Of a stretch of DNA of 64,000 nucleotides, positions 43,324 through 55,154 are shown one piece after another. The notes under the pieces are model-generated. The model was given only the letters and a program-made list of their open reading frames with translations, was not told where the DNA came from and ran no database searches. A program made the translations under genes and the position numbers. This stretch comes from Nicotiana tabacum (taxonomy: Eukaryota > Streptophyta > Magnoliopsida > Solanales > Solanaceae): contig NC_134101.1 in assembly GCF_000715075.1 (NCBI RefSeq), positions 147,535,084 through 147,599,083 of the forward strand. The letters are read 5' to 3'. The number at the start of each line of letters is the position of its first letter. The stretch's first letter is position 1.

Positions 43324-43937
43324 CCTATAGGTTCATTACTTAGTTAAAATGTGCTATTATGTTCAAACATATCAGCTATCATGTGTTAGAAATCATTCCT
43401 ATAGGTATTTTATCTTTGCTCAAAACGTGTTACTTTCCAGTTATTGTAGAAATCTTGCCTATAGGTATATTGTTATGCTCAAAGTGTTCCATTATTATAT
43501 GTTAGCCATCCTGCCGATAGGTTCTTCATTTGGTTCGAATGTGTTCGACTCCCGCTTATTAGAAATTATGCCTATAGGATCAGAATCCATTTTTAATTAT
43601 ATAATTCATGCCTATAGGATATGAAACCAGCTTTAATTATAGAATTCATGTCTATAGGATTTGAATCAGTTTAGTTAATTGTCCTACTTGTTCCTTTAAG
43701 AGTCTTCAACGCTGTGCTAATTATCATCTCTAGAAACCATGCCTATAGGACTTAACTAACCAATTCTGAACATAATCCTGTGATTACCACTATTAGTTAC
43801 TGCATGAAAATGCCTAGATATCATGCTTATATGTTTAATATCTTGTACCTGTATCCAATAGGCAACCATGTAGGTTTCAGAGATTGTAAACTGCCCGCTC
43901 ATTAAATCCAAAATCATATAGAGATCCTACCTATAGG
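43324..43937. repeat. CCTATAGG palindrome cluster in the LTR of E
   Basis: The 8-base palindrome CCTATAGG occurs at 43324, 43398, 43458, 43571, 43611, 43742 and 43930, with variants at 43514 (CCGATAGG), 43651 (TCTATAGG) and 43855 (CCAATAGG). The flanks (AGAAAT before, TT or AT after) suggest decayed tandem units of about 40-75 bp. Confidence 0.85.
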
Positions 43938-44664
43938 TTTCTGCAACTTCAACTTGTTAAAATCTGCAACTGTCTTTGTTAATAAAGTTTTGCGTGCATT
44001 TGTTATCTAAGTGCGGAGGCCAACTTGAGCCCTTATTTGCTTAAAGTGAAAGTGCAAAATGTTTTGTATGTTGCCTAGTATTTTTCATTTTTGAGCAGCC
44101 TAAGTTAAAGTCTAGAACCACCCTGAGATAGAGGTCCAAATGCCTCCTAGATCATAGGCATGGGACGAGTAGTGCACGCATAGGGTACGACTTAGAATTG
44201 AGTAGTGCACTTTAGTTAAACAACTTAAAGATAGTAATGGGGTAGCAGGAGATGATAGTCTATGCCCACTTAATAATATGAGTAACACCCCACCTTGAGG
44301 GAATTGCGAAATATTATTTATATTGCATGGGGTGATCCTTTAGGCTAAAAAACATAGGACCCACCATCTTTGTTTTAAAATCAATAATTTTATTTATTTG
44401 TCCTTCCACTTAAACTAATTCATATAATTCAAGTTCGGCCGGGACCCACAGTTGTGGACCTCGAAGAGCGCCTAACACCTTTTCTTCGAGGAAATTTCAA
44501 GCCCTTACCCGATCTTTGGTAACACAAACTAGTTAAATAGAGTTATCTGCAAATAGGTGCCCTAATGGACCTTAATCTGTTAGATGGCGACTCTTCTCTT
44601 TTAATACTTCTATTAAAGAGTTGTCACGTGTCGAAACGCATCCATTAGACGGGGCACGATAGCA

Positions 44665-44682
44665 TGGCAACTTTGTTGGGGA
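44665..44682 (+). promoter_or_regulatory. Primer binding site of element E
   Basis: TGGCAACTTTGTTGGGGA equals the Ogre1 PBS with four C-to-T or G-to-A type changes. Confidence 0.75.
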
Positions 44683-46020
44683 TATTTTAAGCTCTTACTA
44701 TTGCGAACTTGGTCTACATGAATTAGTCTCTCCCGATAAGACTGTCTTTGTTATTTTGCTGTTACTTGAATATCCCGCTCCCATTTCCCTTTTATTGCTA
44801 CATGCACATCCTCTTCCCTATTTCCCTTTTATATGAACTCATATGCAACTCTTCGCTTAATTTGATTACAACGTGCTTTTCCCCTTATTTCCTAATCATG
44901 TTCACTCGCTCCAAATTTTTAATTTTTCTATATCATTTCTCTCCCCAATCCATACCCCGTTATTTGCTTTATTACAGTTCTTTCACATTACGCAAACTAA
45001 CTTCTTCCCTGTTTTTCTTTCTTTTATGTCTTTACGTTTATTTAATACTGTATTTACTGCTTTCATCATGCAAAATACTTGATAACGTGTTGTTTTATCT
45101 TTGCACAAAGCATGCTCCGCATTATATTTCACTCGTGCGTACTTAATACCATAGCGACACTTGATGAGTATCCGCGCTCTTCCTAAAATCATCCTTTTAA
45201 ATTTGAAAAGGCTTATTTGCGGTAAAACTAGTCCATTAGTGGTGCAATCGATGGTTCTGTGCCTTTCCCTCTCAAGTTGTCTGCTTGAGGGTACCAGCCT
45301 AGACTCTTATAGAAACCTCACTCTGATGTTAGCTGTTCATGCATCATGTCTAAACCTAGTATGCGTTAAAACGCTATCCCTGTAACAACTCGCTAAGACA
45401 AACCCTGTCCAAAGTCTGACGGGATTTCTATAATCCCAATGGGCACAATCATGATATGTGCATCATTTGGAGAAAACGTGCCAATATGCTAATCATTAAT
45501 GTATAAATAGCCAAGTCGGGAGGGGGAAAGGGTTAACTATATTTATTTTGCATAAATGAGGCACGAAGTCCCCTGGTTTGGCATGGTTCTGCTGCTGGAC
45601 ATGCGCGACCTGGGGAATCTGATTGATGGGGCAAAGAAGGCCAAGCATGGAGAAGGTCCCTATGGGACCATATAGATTAGGAATTATGTTTTACTTGCTT
45701 CCTAGACTTGTTTTAGGCTTTAGTTGTAATAAGGCAAATGCCATTGGTGACTCTTTATGATTATTGTCGTTTCAGTAGAGATTTGGTTCATTTTTCTTAT
45801 TAATGAAATGACGCCGTTATTGGCATCGGTTTTGTCCAAATTTATATGTCACCTAGTCCTACCTCGGGAAAAATGAGGTCTCTAAACTAGGACGTGAATT
45901 TATAATTCCGCAATATTTGTTTAAATACGGCAAACATCCTTTTAATACTCCTTAATGACTTGTTTACCTTTTTGTTTTCTTCTTTTCTTTGTTTGTTTAT
46001 TCCTATCCTCTAAGGTTGGT
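44683..46020 (+). other. Leader of element E between PBS and gag
   Basis: No convincing coding region. The AT- and C-rich ORFs here have no domain I recognise. Ogre elements often carry an extra ORF here; I cannot confirm one. Confidence 0.5.
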
Positions 46021-48330
46021 TCGTGCATACTGGCATCATTAGCATATTATACCAGATCTAGAGGTCTTCCACCTCCTCCTCCTCCAAATGATCCTAAAAG
46101 CAAGGAGAAGCCATACTGGATGATACAAGCAATATCAGGAAAGACAATGCTACGCATGAAGAGAATGTCAAAACTTCAGATAGTCGAAGCACTCCAGCAC
46201 AGAATGATTTGGTTTTACGGTTGGAACAAAAGATGTTGGAGTTACAAGGGGAACTTGAGCAGGTCCGGATTTTGGCAAACCTTTCCCTTACCATTAACGT
46301 CCCCGACGTCAACCAACAAAACATCAAAAACCCAACACATCCCCAGAACACACAAAACTAATAAAATCCTCCCGCACCTCACCAATATGTCACACCAACT
46401 CAAAACCCCAATCATCCACCAGTACCGACTCCTTCACAACATCATCATCAGCTAACCCAGTATCCACAAACCACTACCTATCACACTCCTCAGAACGTAC
46501 CACAACCTATCCCCAATCCTTAAAACTCAACCAACGACCCCCACTATACCCAAATTCTTGGAGTCCATCAAAGCAACCCCATATACGTAGAAACCTTACC
46601 CCACACTCCACAACAGACCTTATACATACCAGAGTCTACTAAGAAGGACTTACTCATCAAGAACATGGCAGAGGAGCTCAAGAAGCTTACTAGTCGAGTC
46701 CAGGGTGTTGAAGGCGGTAAAGGCATCGAAGGTCTAAATTATTAAGATTTGTGTATTCAGCCGAACGCAGAACTTCCAGAGTGTTACAAACCTCCTAAGT
46801 TCGATATGTTCGACGGGACGGGTGATCCGAAGGTACATTTGAGAACATACTGTGACAAGCTCGTAGGGGTTGGTAAAGATGAAAGAATCCGCATGAAGCT
46901 GTTCATGAGGAGGCTCACTGGAGACGCCCTATCTTGGTACATCAATCAAAACCTAAAGAAATGGGTTAACTAGGTAAGCATGGCATTAGATTTTATGGAT
47001 CAGTTCAGGTTCAATACGAAAAATGTGCCTGACATCTTCTACATTCAGAATCTTAAGAAGAAGCCAACAGAAACTTTTCGCGAGTATGCTACTCGATGGA
47101 GGTCGGATGCTGAAGAGGTAAGACCAACACTGGAAGCAGAACAGATGAATAAGTTCTTAGTCAGAGCCCAGGATCCGCAATACTACGTGAGGTTAATGGT
47201 TATTGAAAATCATAAATTCTCCGACATCATCAAGTTGGGAGAAAGAATAGAAGAAGGAATTAAAAGCAAGATGGTAACCAATTTCGAGGCATTACAAGCT
47301 ACCGAAAAGGCCTTGCAGTCAGGAGGTATATCTAAAAAGAAAGAAGTTTGTGCAGTAATGGTAGCCCAAGGCCCGAAATCTCCTCTTACATACCAAACAC
47401 CTCCACCCACATATCAGCCTTCACCTCCTAGATACCAACAACCCACTGCCACCTACCATACTTATAACACACAACCTGCATATTACCACTCACCACCACA
47501 AGCCTGCCAAAACTACCAGAAACCCAAACCAAATTTCGACAGCAGGCCGCCCAGACAATACACCCCTATTGCTGAACCTATCGATCAGTTGTATGAAAGA
47601 CTAAAGACCACTAGTTATGTCACTCCTTTTCCCGCCGTTGCTATGGAAAATTCCTCTCAGTGGGTCAATCCAAACAAAATATGTGCCTACCACTCGGGCA
47701 TGAAGGGACATACTATTGATGAATGTCGCACTTTGAAGGATAAGATCCAGATGTTGATTTACACCAAAGTTATACAAGAAAAAGAGGTTGCACTAAATAT
47801 CCTTAACAACCCCCTCCCGGATCACAGGGGCGAGGGGGTATATGTGATCGAAACTGATAAAGAATGAGATCCGGAAGGATTAATTGGACTCATTCGTGAA
47901 GGGGATGAACCCAAAGTACCTCCAGTCACTCTCACACCTATTATAGTGCAGATTCAATCGCCAATTGAGGTTGAAATAGCCACACCAACTCCATTTGAGG
48001 TTAAAGCAACAATTCCCTCAGCTGCACCAGCTCCGTTTGAGGTGGAAGTAACCTCACCCTTCACTGTGACGGTAGAACCCACACCATCCTTTAATTCCAA
48101 TGTTATACCATGGGATTATGCTGTAGAGGCGAGAAGGAAAGGAAAAGGGAAAATGGAAGAAACAGGTGCCGCACAAGGCATGACCAATACCGGCAGGGTT
48201 TACACACCCGAGCATTTGGGAGGAACAAGTAAAGAAGCCGCTCCCAAGCAGCCTATCATTGAAACGGGCCTGGATGATCTTTGGATAAAGGTGAAAGCAA
48301 GAGAATATTTTGTGGTGATCATCTGAACAA
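46021..48330 (+). pseudogene. gag: gag of element E
   Basis: The N-terminal part is split between frames: TRSRGLPPPPPPNDPKSKEK, then LRLEQKMLELQGELEQVRIL and a proline/glutamine/asparagine-rich stretch. The capsid part reads PPKFDMFDGTGDPKVHL, MKLFMRRLTGDALSWYINQ, a TAG at 46971, then ALDFMDQFRFNTKNVPD and ETFREYATRWRSDAEEV. A YQ/P-rich linker precedes the finger ICAYHSGMKGHTIDEC (about 47680-47730). After a TGA at 47865 an acidic linker runs to about 48330. The order equals Solanaceae Ogre/Tat gag. The stretch 46980-47867 is open for 295 codons. Confidence 0.9.
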
Positions 48331-49460
48331 AACCCTGCTTAGATATCCATTCTATCACTACTACAGAATTCTTAGATGCATAGGAATGCATTAAAGAAAG
48401 TGTTGAACGAAGCCTACGTACCCAACAATATCACCAGTGGAGAGATGGCCAACATGGTAGAGCAAGTTTTGGAGAGCCACAAGATCACTTTTCACGAAGA
48501 TGAACTGCCACTTGAAGGACTGAGTCATAACAGGGCACTACACATCACAGTACAATTTGAGGATAAATTCATAGCCAAAGTCCTAATAGATGGGGGTTCA
48601 AGCCTCAACATTTGTCCATTGACTACTTTGAAGAGGCTAGGTAAAGGCTTGCATGAGATAAGAGCATGAACTATGAATGTGAAAGCATTCAATGGGTCCC
48701 AAAGGGCCACGATTGGGGAAATAAAGCTGTGCTGCAGATATGTCCAACTTGGTTTGATGTTTAGTTTCAAGTATTGAACATATCCGCCACATACAATCTG
48801 CTATTGGGACGACCTTGGATACATGCTGCTGGAGCCGTAGCTTCTACGCTACACCAAGCCGTGAAGTTCGAATGGAATCATCCGGAAGTGATCATTCGTG
48901 GAGATGAAAGTAATCCCAATTACACCAATCAAACCGTTCTGGTTGTCGAGAATAGAAGGAAGTTGGGTGGAGAAACATACCATTGCATCGAGCACGTCAG
49001 TGCAATCGAGAAAGACAAGTGGTGGAGTAATAAGATTGAAAGCATACTGTTATGGACATGGTATTAACCCGTTAAAGGTCTCGGCAAGAGTCTTCAGGGT
49101 ATCACTAAGCCAATATAACCAAAACATCACAGTACAATCTTTGGACTTGGATATCAGTACACTTGGAAGGAGTATAATGATTGGTCGCCGCCATAGCATG
49201 GTCCCTATTACCCTCTTGAACATCCAATACCACATTTGCACCAAACGTTTCAATAGGCTAACTTGATATGGGGATCTGAAGATGATGAGGCTTTAGCTGG
49301 CCTGAGGAATCTATTTATGAATGATGAATACATGTACTTCAATGCAATAGTTGAGGAGGAGGAGAAGGAAGACCTTACAATTCAGACCGTGGAAGAGGGA
49401 GTTGTCCTCAAGAACTGGGTTGCTGCACCATCCCAGGTCCGTCGAGTTCCTGGGTAGCCT
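48331..49460 (+). pseudogene. pol: Protease region of element E
   Basis: LKKVLNEAYVPNNITSGEMA leads to FIAKVLIDGGSSLNICPLTT, where DGGS at 48589-48600 is the active-site loop of this lineage. After a stop at 48667 the second half reads [20 protein letters not shown] and LHQAVKFEWNH. The linker toward RT continues to about 49457 with acidic sequence. Frame changes at about 48670-48770 and 49030 break it. Confidence 0.83.
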
Positions 49461-49880
49461 GGCAATTAGCATGATCCATTTTTAAAAAAAAAGTAATTTT
49501 AAGAATTTAAGACATTTTCAGTATTTTGTTTAGATGCATTTTTTGAAATAATTGCTCGAATCATCGAGCCGTACTTGTTTTAACATTTCTAGATTTATCT
49601 AATGTATTGTTATTTTAGTATTTATTATTATCCTCTACATTTTTCTCTCTACAATATTATTATTACTTATCCTGATGAACAGATGACTGTGACATGTAAT
49701 GAGACAACGCAACATAAGGATAGTGATTTAGAGGAAATAGAAGAAGAAGATATAATCCTTGAGGAAATTGTCAGAGAGGTGAAATTGTTTGAGAATAAGC
49801 CTAAGTCAAATTTGGACGAAACCGAGATAGTCAACTTGGGAGATTCTGAAACAGTCAAAGAACTCACATAAGCATCCACC
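49461..49880 (+). other. Linker between protease and RT of element E
   Basis: AT-rich for the first 200 bp (49480-49660), with no recognisable coding. Then acidic coding-like sequence (EEIEEEDIILEEIVREVKLF) matches the acidic linker before RT in this group. The AT-rich part may be a small insertion. Confidence 0.45.
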
Positions 49881-51330
49881 TGTCACCGTCAGAGAAAGAA
49901 GAGTACACCCATTTCCTAAAAGAATACGAAGATATCTTTGCATGGTCTTATGATGATATGACCAGGTTGAGCACATCTATCGTAGCTCATAAACTACCTA
50001 CCAATCCAATATGTCCGCCTGTAAAACAAAAACTCATAAAGTTCAAGCCTGATATGAGTCTGAAAATCAATGAGAAAGTCATCAAGCAAATCAAACCTAA
50101 AGTTCTTATAGTGGTCGAATATCCTACTTGGTTGGCTAACATCATGCCAGTTCCGAAGAAGGATGGAAAGGTTAGAGTATGTGTCGACTATCGAGATTTA
50201 AACAAAGCAAGTCCCAAAAAAGATTTCCCACTACCAAACATACACATACTGATCGACAACTGTGCCAAGCATGAACTCCAATCCTTTGTGGATTGCTTCA
50301 CGGGATACATCAGATTTGGATGGATAAGGGAGATGCCGAGAAAACGGCCTTTATCACTCCATGGGGGATATATTGTTATAAAATGATGTTGTTTGTCCTG
50401 AAGAATGCTGGAGCCACTTATATGAGAGCCATGGCGACTATTTTCCATGACATGATTCATAAAGAAATAGAGGTGTATGTGGATGACGTCATCATCAAAT
50501 CCAAAAGAAGCGCAAATCATATAACAGATTTAAGGAAATTCTTTAATCGACTTTGAAGGTACAATCTAAAACTGAATCCTGCGAAGTGTGCCTTCGGAGT
50601 CCCTGCTGGAAAATTACTAGGTTTCATCATCAGTCACCGAGGGATTGAATTGGACCCTTCAAAGGTCAAAGCTATCCAAGATTTGCCACCTCCGAAGAGC
50701 AAGAAAGATGTGATGAGCTTCTTGGGGCGTCTCAATTACATCAGCCGATTCATTGCACAAATGGCCATGATCTGTGAACCAATTTTCAAAATGCTGAAGA
50801 AAGATGCCGCAACTAGATGGACTAAAGAATGTCAAAAAGCCTTTGACAGAATCAAGGAGTACCTATCTATACCACCAGTCTTGGTCCTGCCGGAACCTGG
50901 TAGACCTCTACTACTCTATTTGTCCATACTAGATGGAGCTTTCGGTTGTGTCTTGGGACAACACAACGAGACGAGAAGAAAGGAACATGCCATATACTAC
51001 TTGAGTAAGAAGTTCATACCCTATGAGGCACGATATTATTTGCCGAAATGTACCTGCTGTGCCCTGACGTGGATAGCTCAAAAATTGATGCCTATGCTAC
51101 ATATCTCATATCAAGGATGGATCCCCTGAAATACATTTTTCAGAAACCAATGCCTACAGGGAAACTAGAAAAATGGCAGATATTGTTGAATGTATTTGAT
51201 ATCGTCTATGTGATTAAGAAGGCGATCCAGGGACAGGCATTAGTAGATCATCTTGCGGAAACTCCTGTAGGAGGAGAATACAAACCATTGAAAATGTATT
51301 TTCCCGATGAAGAGGTATCATTTATAGGAG
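49881..51330 (+). pseudogene. pol: Reverse transcriptase and RNase H of element E
   Basis: RT opens with EEYTHFLKEYEDIFAWSYDD and IMPVPKKDGKVRVCVDYRDL, NKASPKKDFPLPNIHILID. A frame change near 50310 leads to IWMDKGDAEKTAFITPWG and the catalytic YVDD at 50476-50487. After a TGA at 50555 come KLNPAKCAFGVPAGKLLGFI and MSFLGRLNYISRFIAQMAMI. RNase H reads LLLYLSILDGAFGCVLGQHN, where the first D is present, and HAIYYLSKKFIPYEARY. The tail KYIFQKPMPTGKLEKWQILL runs toward the second RNase H. These are Tat/Ogre motifs. Confidence 0.9.
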
Positions 51331-51655
51331 AAGATATCACCGAAACCTATGACGGTTGGAGAATGTTCTTCGACGGGACTGCAAATTTCAAATGAGTGGG
51401 TATTAGAGCTGTTTTGGTGTCAAAGACAGGTCAGCATTACCAGGTATCCGCGAAACTCATATTTCCATGCACCAACAATATGGCAGAATATGAGGCTTGC
51501 ATCATGGGGCTCAATTTGGCCATTGACATGAATATCCAGGAATTATTGGTAATTGGTGATTCAGACCTTCTGGTACATCAGGTTCTAGGAGAGTGGGCTA
51601 CCAAAGAATACAAAAATATTGCCATATCTGTTATCACGTACAAGAGTTGATGAAG
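51331..51655 (+). pseudogene. pol: Additional (archaeal-type) RNase H of element E
   Basis: YDGWRMFFDGTANFK (first D), a TGA at 51393, VGIRAVLVSKTGQHYQVSAK, TNNMAEYEACIMGLNLAID (E) and ELLVIGDSDLLVHQVLGEW (second D). The presence of a second RNase H after the RT-linked one is the recognised hallmark of Tat/Ogre elements. The end of the domain (FADALATLSSM, D) is in another frame at about 51700. Confidence 0.9.
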
Positions 51656-53052
51656 AGGTTCGCAAAGATAGAATTCAAACATGTTCCGAGAATCAAGAAC
51701 GAGTTTGCAGACGCACTGGCTACTTTGTCTTCCATGATACAACATCCAGATAAGAGTTTCATCGACCCTATTCTAGTAAGAACCCATAATCAACCAGCTT
51801 ATTGCGCTCATATTGAAGAAGAAATGGATGGGAATCCGTGGTTCCATGATATCAAGGAATACTTGGCAAAAAGAGAATACCCGGAGCATGCAAATCATAC
51901 TCAGAAACGCACGCTCTGAAGATTATCCAACCATTTCTTCCAAAGCGGAGGAATTCTGTACTGAAGGACTCCATACCTAGGATTATTATGGTGTGTTGAT
52001 GCCAAAGAAGCCTCCAAACTACTCGAAGAGATACATGCCGGAACTTGCGGACCATATATGAATGGTTTCATTTTAGCCAGGAAGATACTAAAAGCAGCGT
52101 ACTTTTGGATGAGTATGGAAACAAACTACATCAGGTATGTCCAAAAGTGTCACTAGTGTCAGGTACATGCAAATATGATACGGGTGCCACCAAATGAAAT
52201 CAATGCCACAAGTGCACCTTGGCTTTTTACCACTTGGGGAATGGATGTCATCGGCCCGATTGAGCCCACCGCGTCAAACGGGCACATGTTTATTTTAGTG
52301 GCCATAGACTACTTCACAAAATAGGTTGAGGCTGCATCTTACAAGGCTATAACCAAGAAAGTCATTGCAGATTTTGTTAGGAATCGTATTGTTTGCCGAT
52401 TTAGGGTGCCAGAATCCATCATCACCGATAATGCTGCCAACCTCAACAACGACTTAGTGAAAGCTATGTGTGAAACCTTCAAAATCAAGCATAAGAATTC
52501 CACAGCATACATACCTCAAATAAATGGAGCCGTGGAAGCTGCCATCAAGAACATCAAGAAATTCTAAGGAAAATAGTAGACAACCACTGGCACGAGAAAT
52601 TACCATTTGCCTTATTGGGATATCATACCATAGTTAGCACATCAACCTGAGCAACTCCCTACATGTTGGTCTACGGTACAGAAGCTGTCATTCCCGCCGA
52701 GGTCGAAATCCCTTCCTTAAGAATTATACAAAAAGTTGAACTCAGTGATGCAGAATGGATAGGAAGTCGTTATGAATAGTTAGCTCTTATTGATGGAAAA
52801 AGAATGAATTCGATATGTCACGGTCAACTTTATCAGAACAGAATGTTTAGAACTTTCAACAAGAGGGTCAAATCCAGATAGTTTGCACCGGGGCAGCTGG
52901 TGCTGAAGTGGATCTCCCCACATCAAGATGAGACCAAAGGGAAATTTTAACCCAATTGGCAAGGGCCCTACATGGTTCATTGAGTATTTACAGGGGGAGC
53001 ACTCATACTCATAGAAATGTATGGAGAAGTTTGGCATGAGACTAAACATTGA
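51656..53052 (+). pseudogene. pol: Integrase of element E
   Basis: The zinc part is degenerate (LLEEIHAGTCGPYMNGFILA; YVQKCHXCQVHANMI with a TAG). The core has TTWGMDVIGPIEPTASNGHM (first D), VPESIITDNAANLNNDLVKA (second D) and YIPQINGAVEAAIKNIKKF (E). Downstream pieces such as LPFALLGYHT-like sequence, TEAVIPAEVEIPSL and LVLKWISPHQDE are readable only across many frame changes. It ends near 53052, just before the repeat array. Not functional. Confidence 0.85.
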
Positions 53053-53084
53053 GTAAGAAATACTCTACTATCACTCACTACCTT

Positions 53085-54360
53085 TTCTTTGCATGAGACT
53101 AAGCATTGTCTTCTATTCTGTATGAGGCTAAGCCCTGCCTCCTCAATCGTATGAGACTAAGCATTGTCTCCTCTTCTTGCATGAGGCTAAGCCCTGCCTC
53201 CTCAACTGCATAAGGCTAAGCACTGCCTTCCCCTGCATGAGACTAAGCATTATCTCCATTCTGCAAAAAGCAAAGCATTGCCTTTCCCTGCATGAGACTA
53301 AGCATTGTCTCCTCTCCTTACATGAGGCTAAGCCCTTCCTCTTCAACTGCATAAGGCTAAGCATTGCCTTCCCTTGCATGAGACTAAGTATTGTCTCCAT
53401 TCTGCATTAGGATAAGCATTGTTTTTCCCTGCATGAGACTAAGCATTGTCTCCTCTTCTTGCATGAGGCTAAGCCATGCCTCCTCAACTGCATAAGGCTA
53501 AACACTGCCTTCCCCTGCATGAGACTAAGCATTGTCTCCATTCTGCATAAGACTAAGCACTGCCTTCCCCTGCATGAGATTAAGCATTGTCTCTATTCTG
53601 CATAAGGCTAAGCATTGCCTTTCCCTGCATGAGACTAAACATTGTCTCCATTTTGTATAAGGCTAAGCATTGCCTTTCCCTGCATGAGACTAAGCATTGT
53701 CTCCTCGTCTTGCATGAGGCTAAGCCCTGCCTCCTCAACTGCATAAGGCTAAGCACTTCCTTCCCCTGTATGAGACCAAGAATTGTCTCCATTCTGCATA
53801 AGGCTACGCACTGCCTTCCCCTACATGAGACTAAGTATTGTCTCCATTCTGCATAAGGCTAAGCATTGCCTTCCCCTATATGAGACTAAGCATTATCTCC
53901 TATTCTGTATGAGGCTAAGCCTACCTCCTCAATCGCATGAGACTAAGCCATATATACTCTTCTTGAATGAGGCTAAGCCCTGCTTCCTCAATCGCATGAG
54001 ACTAAGCCATATATAATCTTTTTGAATGAGGCTAAGCCCTGCCTCCTCAACTACATAAGGCTAAACGCTGCCTTCCATCACATGAGACTAAGCCCGGTCT
54101 CCTCTTTTGCATGAGGCTAAGCACTGCCTCCCTAAATTTCATAAGGCTAAGCATTGCCTTTCATTGCATGAGGCTAAGCAGTGCCCCCTTTCTTTCATGA
54201 GGCGAAGCATTGCCTCCCTAACTGCATAAGGCTAAGATCTGCTTTTCCCTACATGATAACGAATGTTATGCTACTTGGAATCTAGCACTATTTTTCCTTC
54301 TCGAGGCCAAGCTCTGTCCCAATCTTATGCAAGACTAAGCTCTGTCTTGCTTCGCTTATA
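53085..54360. repeat. 3'-UTR tandem array of ~30-bp hairpin monomers in element E
   Basis: About forty monomers of roughly 30 bp, built as GCAT(A/G)AG(A/G)CTAAGC followed by a (G/A)(C/T)CT(T/C)C end. Each has a 5-base inverted repeat around 8 bases. Monomer types alternate, often in the order GAGAC, GAGGC, AAGGC (about 90 bp). Tandem repeats in the 3' UTR of Tat/Ogre elements are known as a source of satellites. All ORFs on either strand here are repeat translations. Confidence 0.92.
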
Positions 54361-54409
54361 TGATCCATCATCATGTCTTTGCATTTCATGGGCTGAAACA
54401 TTGCCATAT

Positions 54410-54660
54410 TATCCAAAGGCGTCATAGTCCGAAGGCATCATCCTCATAGCCTGAAGACACCATGTCATAGCCTGAGGATCTCTCAATGCTGAATATTATT
54501 ATTCAAAGACATCATGGTTCAGAGGCACCATTCTCACCCAAGAATATCATTTCATGGCCTGTGAATCCCTTATCACATGATTCATGGACCAGGACATCAT
54601 GGTCTAAGGACATCATCCTCACCGTCCGAAGATAATCTTCATGGTCCAAAGGGAATTTGC
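54410..54660. repeat. Second, degenerate 3'-UTR repeat in element E
   Basis: Blocks CATCAT(G/C)(G/C)T, AG(T/C)C(C/T)GAAG(G/A)CA and CCATG recur at 25-35 bp spacing, for example 54421-54475 and 54590-54650. More decayed than the array before it. Confidence 0.6.
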
Positions 54661-55141
54661 ATCATGTTTAAATTCTCGCAATAACCCATATATGTTTTGC
54701 ATGCATCGTATTTTAAGTTTTGAAGGTAATCCAGGAGGTAACCGTTCTTCAAACGGGAGCAATATTTGCTCCGATTTCTATTCACGATGTTCATATGTTC
54801 TAAACGTAACCGACTCCCATCAATTACTCACTTTTCTCTGTGGCTATTCAAATACTTGCTCTATAACACATTCGTTGCATTTTAAATTCACATTCAAAAC
54901 TCTGCACCTGATACTATCCTTCTCAAAAGAACCTTTTCCGAAACACACGACCATTCCTATAATAATTCCATCGGTTTCATTCACCGTTGGGTCCAGAACT
55001 ACACATGGCCTAATTTCTGTAAAACCAGGGATGTGTAGGCAACTCAAAAACCAGAGTTCGGCCTTTACTTTTAAAAATTACCCCATTCGGTCAAAATAGG
55101 TCATCATTCTTTACTCGATAATTCTTTCATCATTCCCGGAT
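54661..55141. other. 3' UTR of element E up to the PPT
   Basis: No gene supported; mixed-composition DNA. Contains GATGTGTAGGCAACTC (about 55029), reverse complement of the GTTGCCTAC(A/G) motif found in Ogre1 and Ogre2. Confidence 0.5.
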
Positions 55142-55154
55142 AAAGAGGGGCAGC
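55142..55154 (+). promoter_or_regulatory. Polypurine tract of element E
   Basis: AAAGAGGGGCAGC directly before TGTTGATACC. Ogre2 has the close AAAGAGGGCCAGC before its own LTR. Confidence 0.88.

Larger units (their letters stand above)
40450..44664 (+). repeat. 5' LTR of element E
   Basis: Starts TGTTGATACC, as does 55155. It matches the 3' copy up to 42994, after which that copy is cut. The right end is set by the PBS at 44665 (preceded by GATAGCA). About 4215 bp. Two related blocks of about 115 bp (42868-42930 and 42978-43035; ACTCTG(A/G)CACACTAGG) sit at the place where Ogre2 inserted in the other copy. Confidence 0.8.

Noticed and set aside
44748..45385. ORFs of 74-132 codons in the leader of E
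   Set aside because: Hydrophobic AT-rich translations without a recognised domain; not enough to claim an Ogre extra ORF.
53143..54016. ORFs such as MHEAKPCLLNCIRLSTAFPC
   Set aside because: Translations of the 30-bp array of element E.
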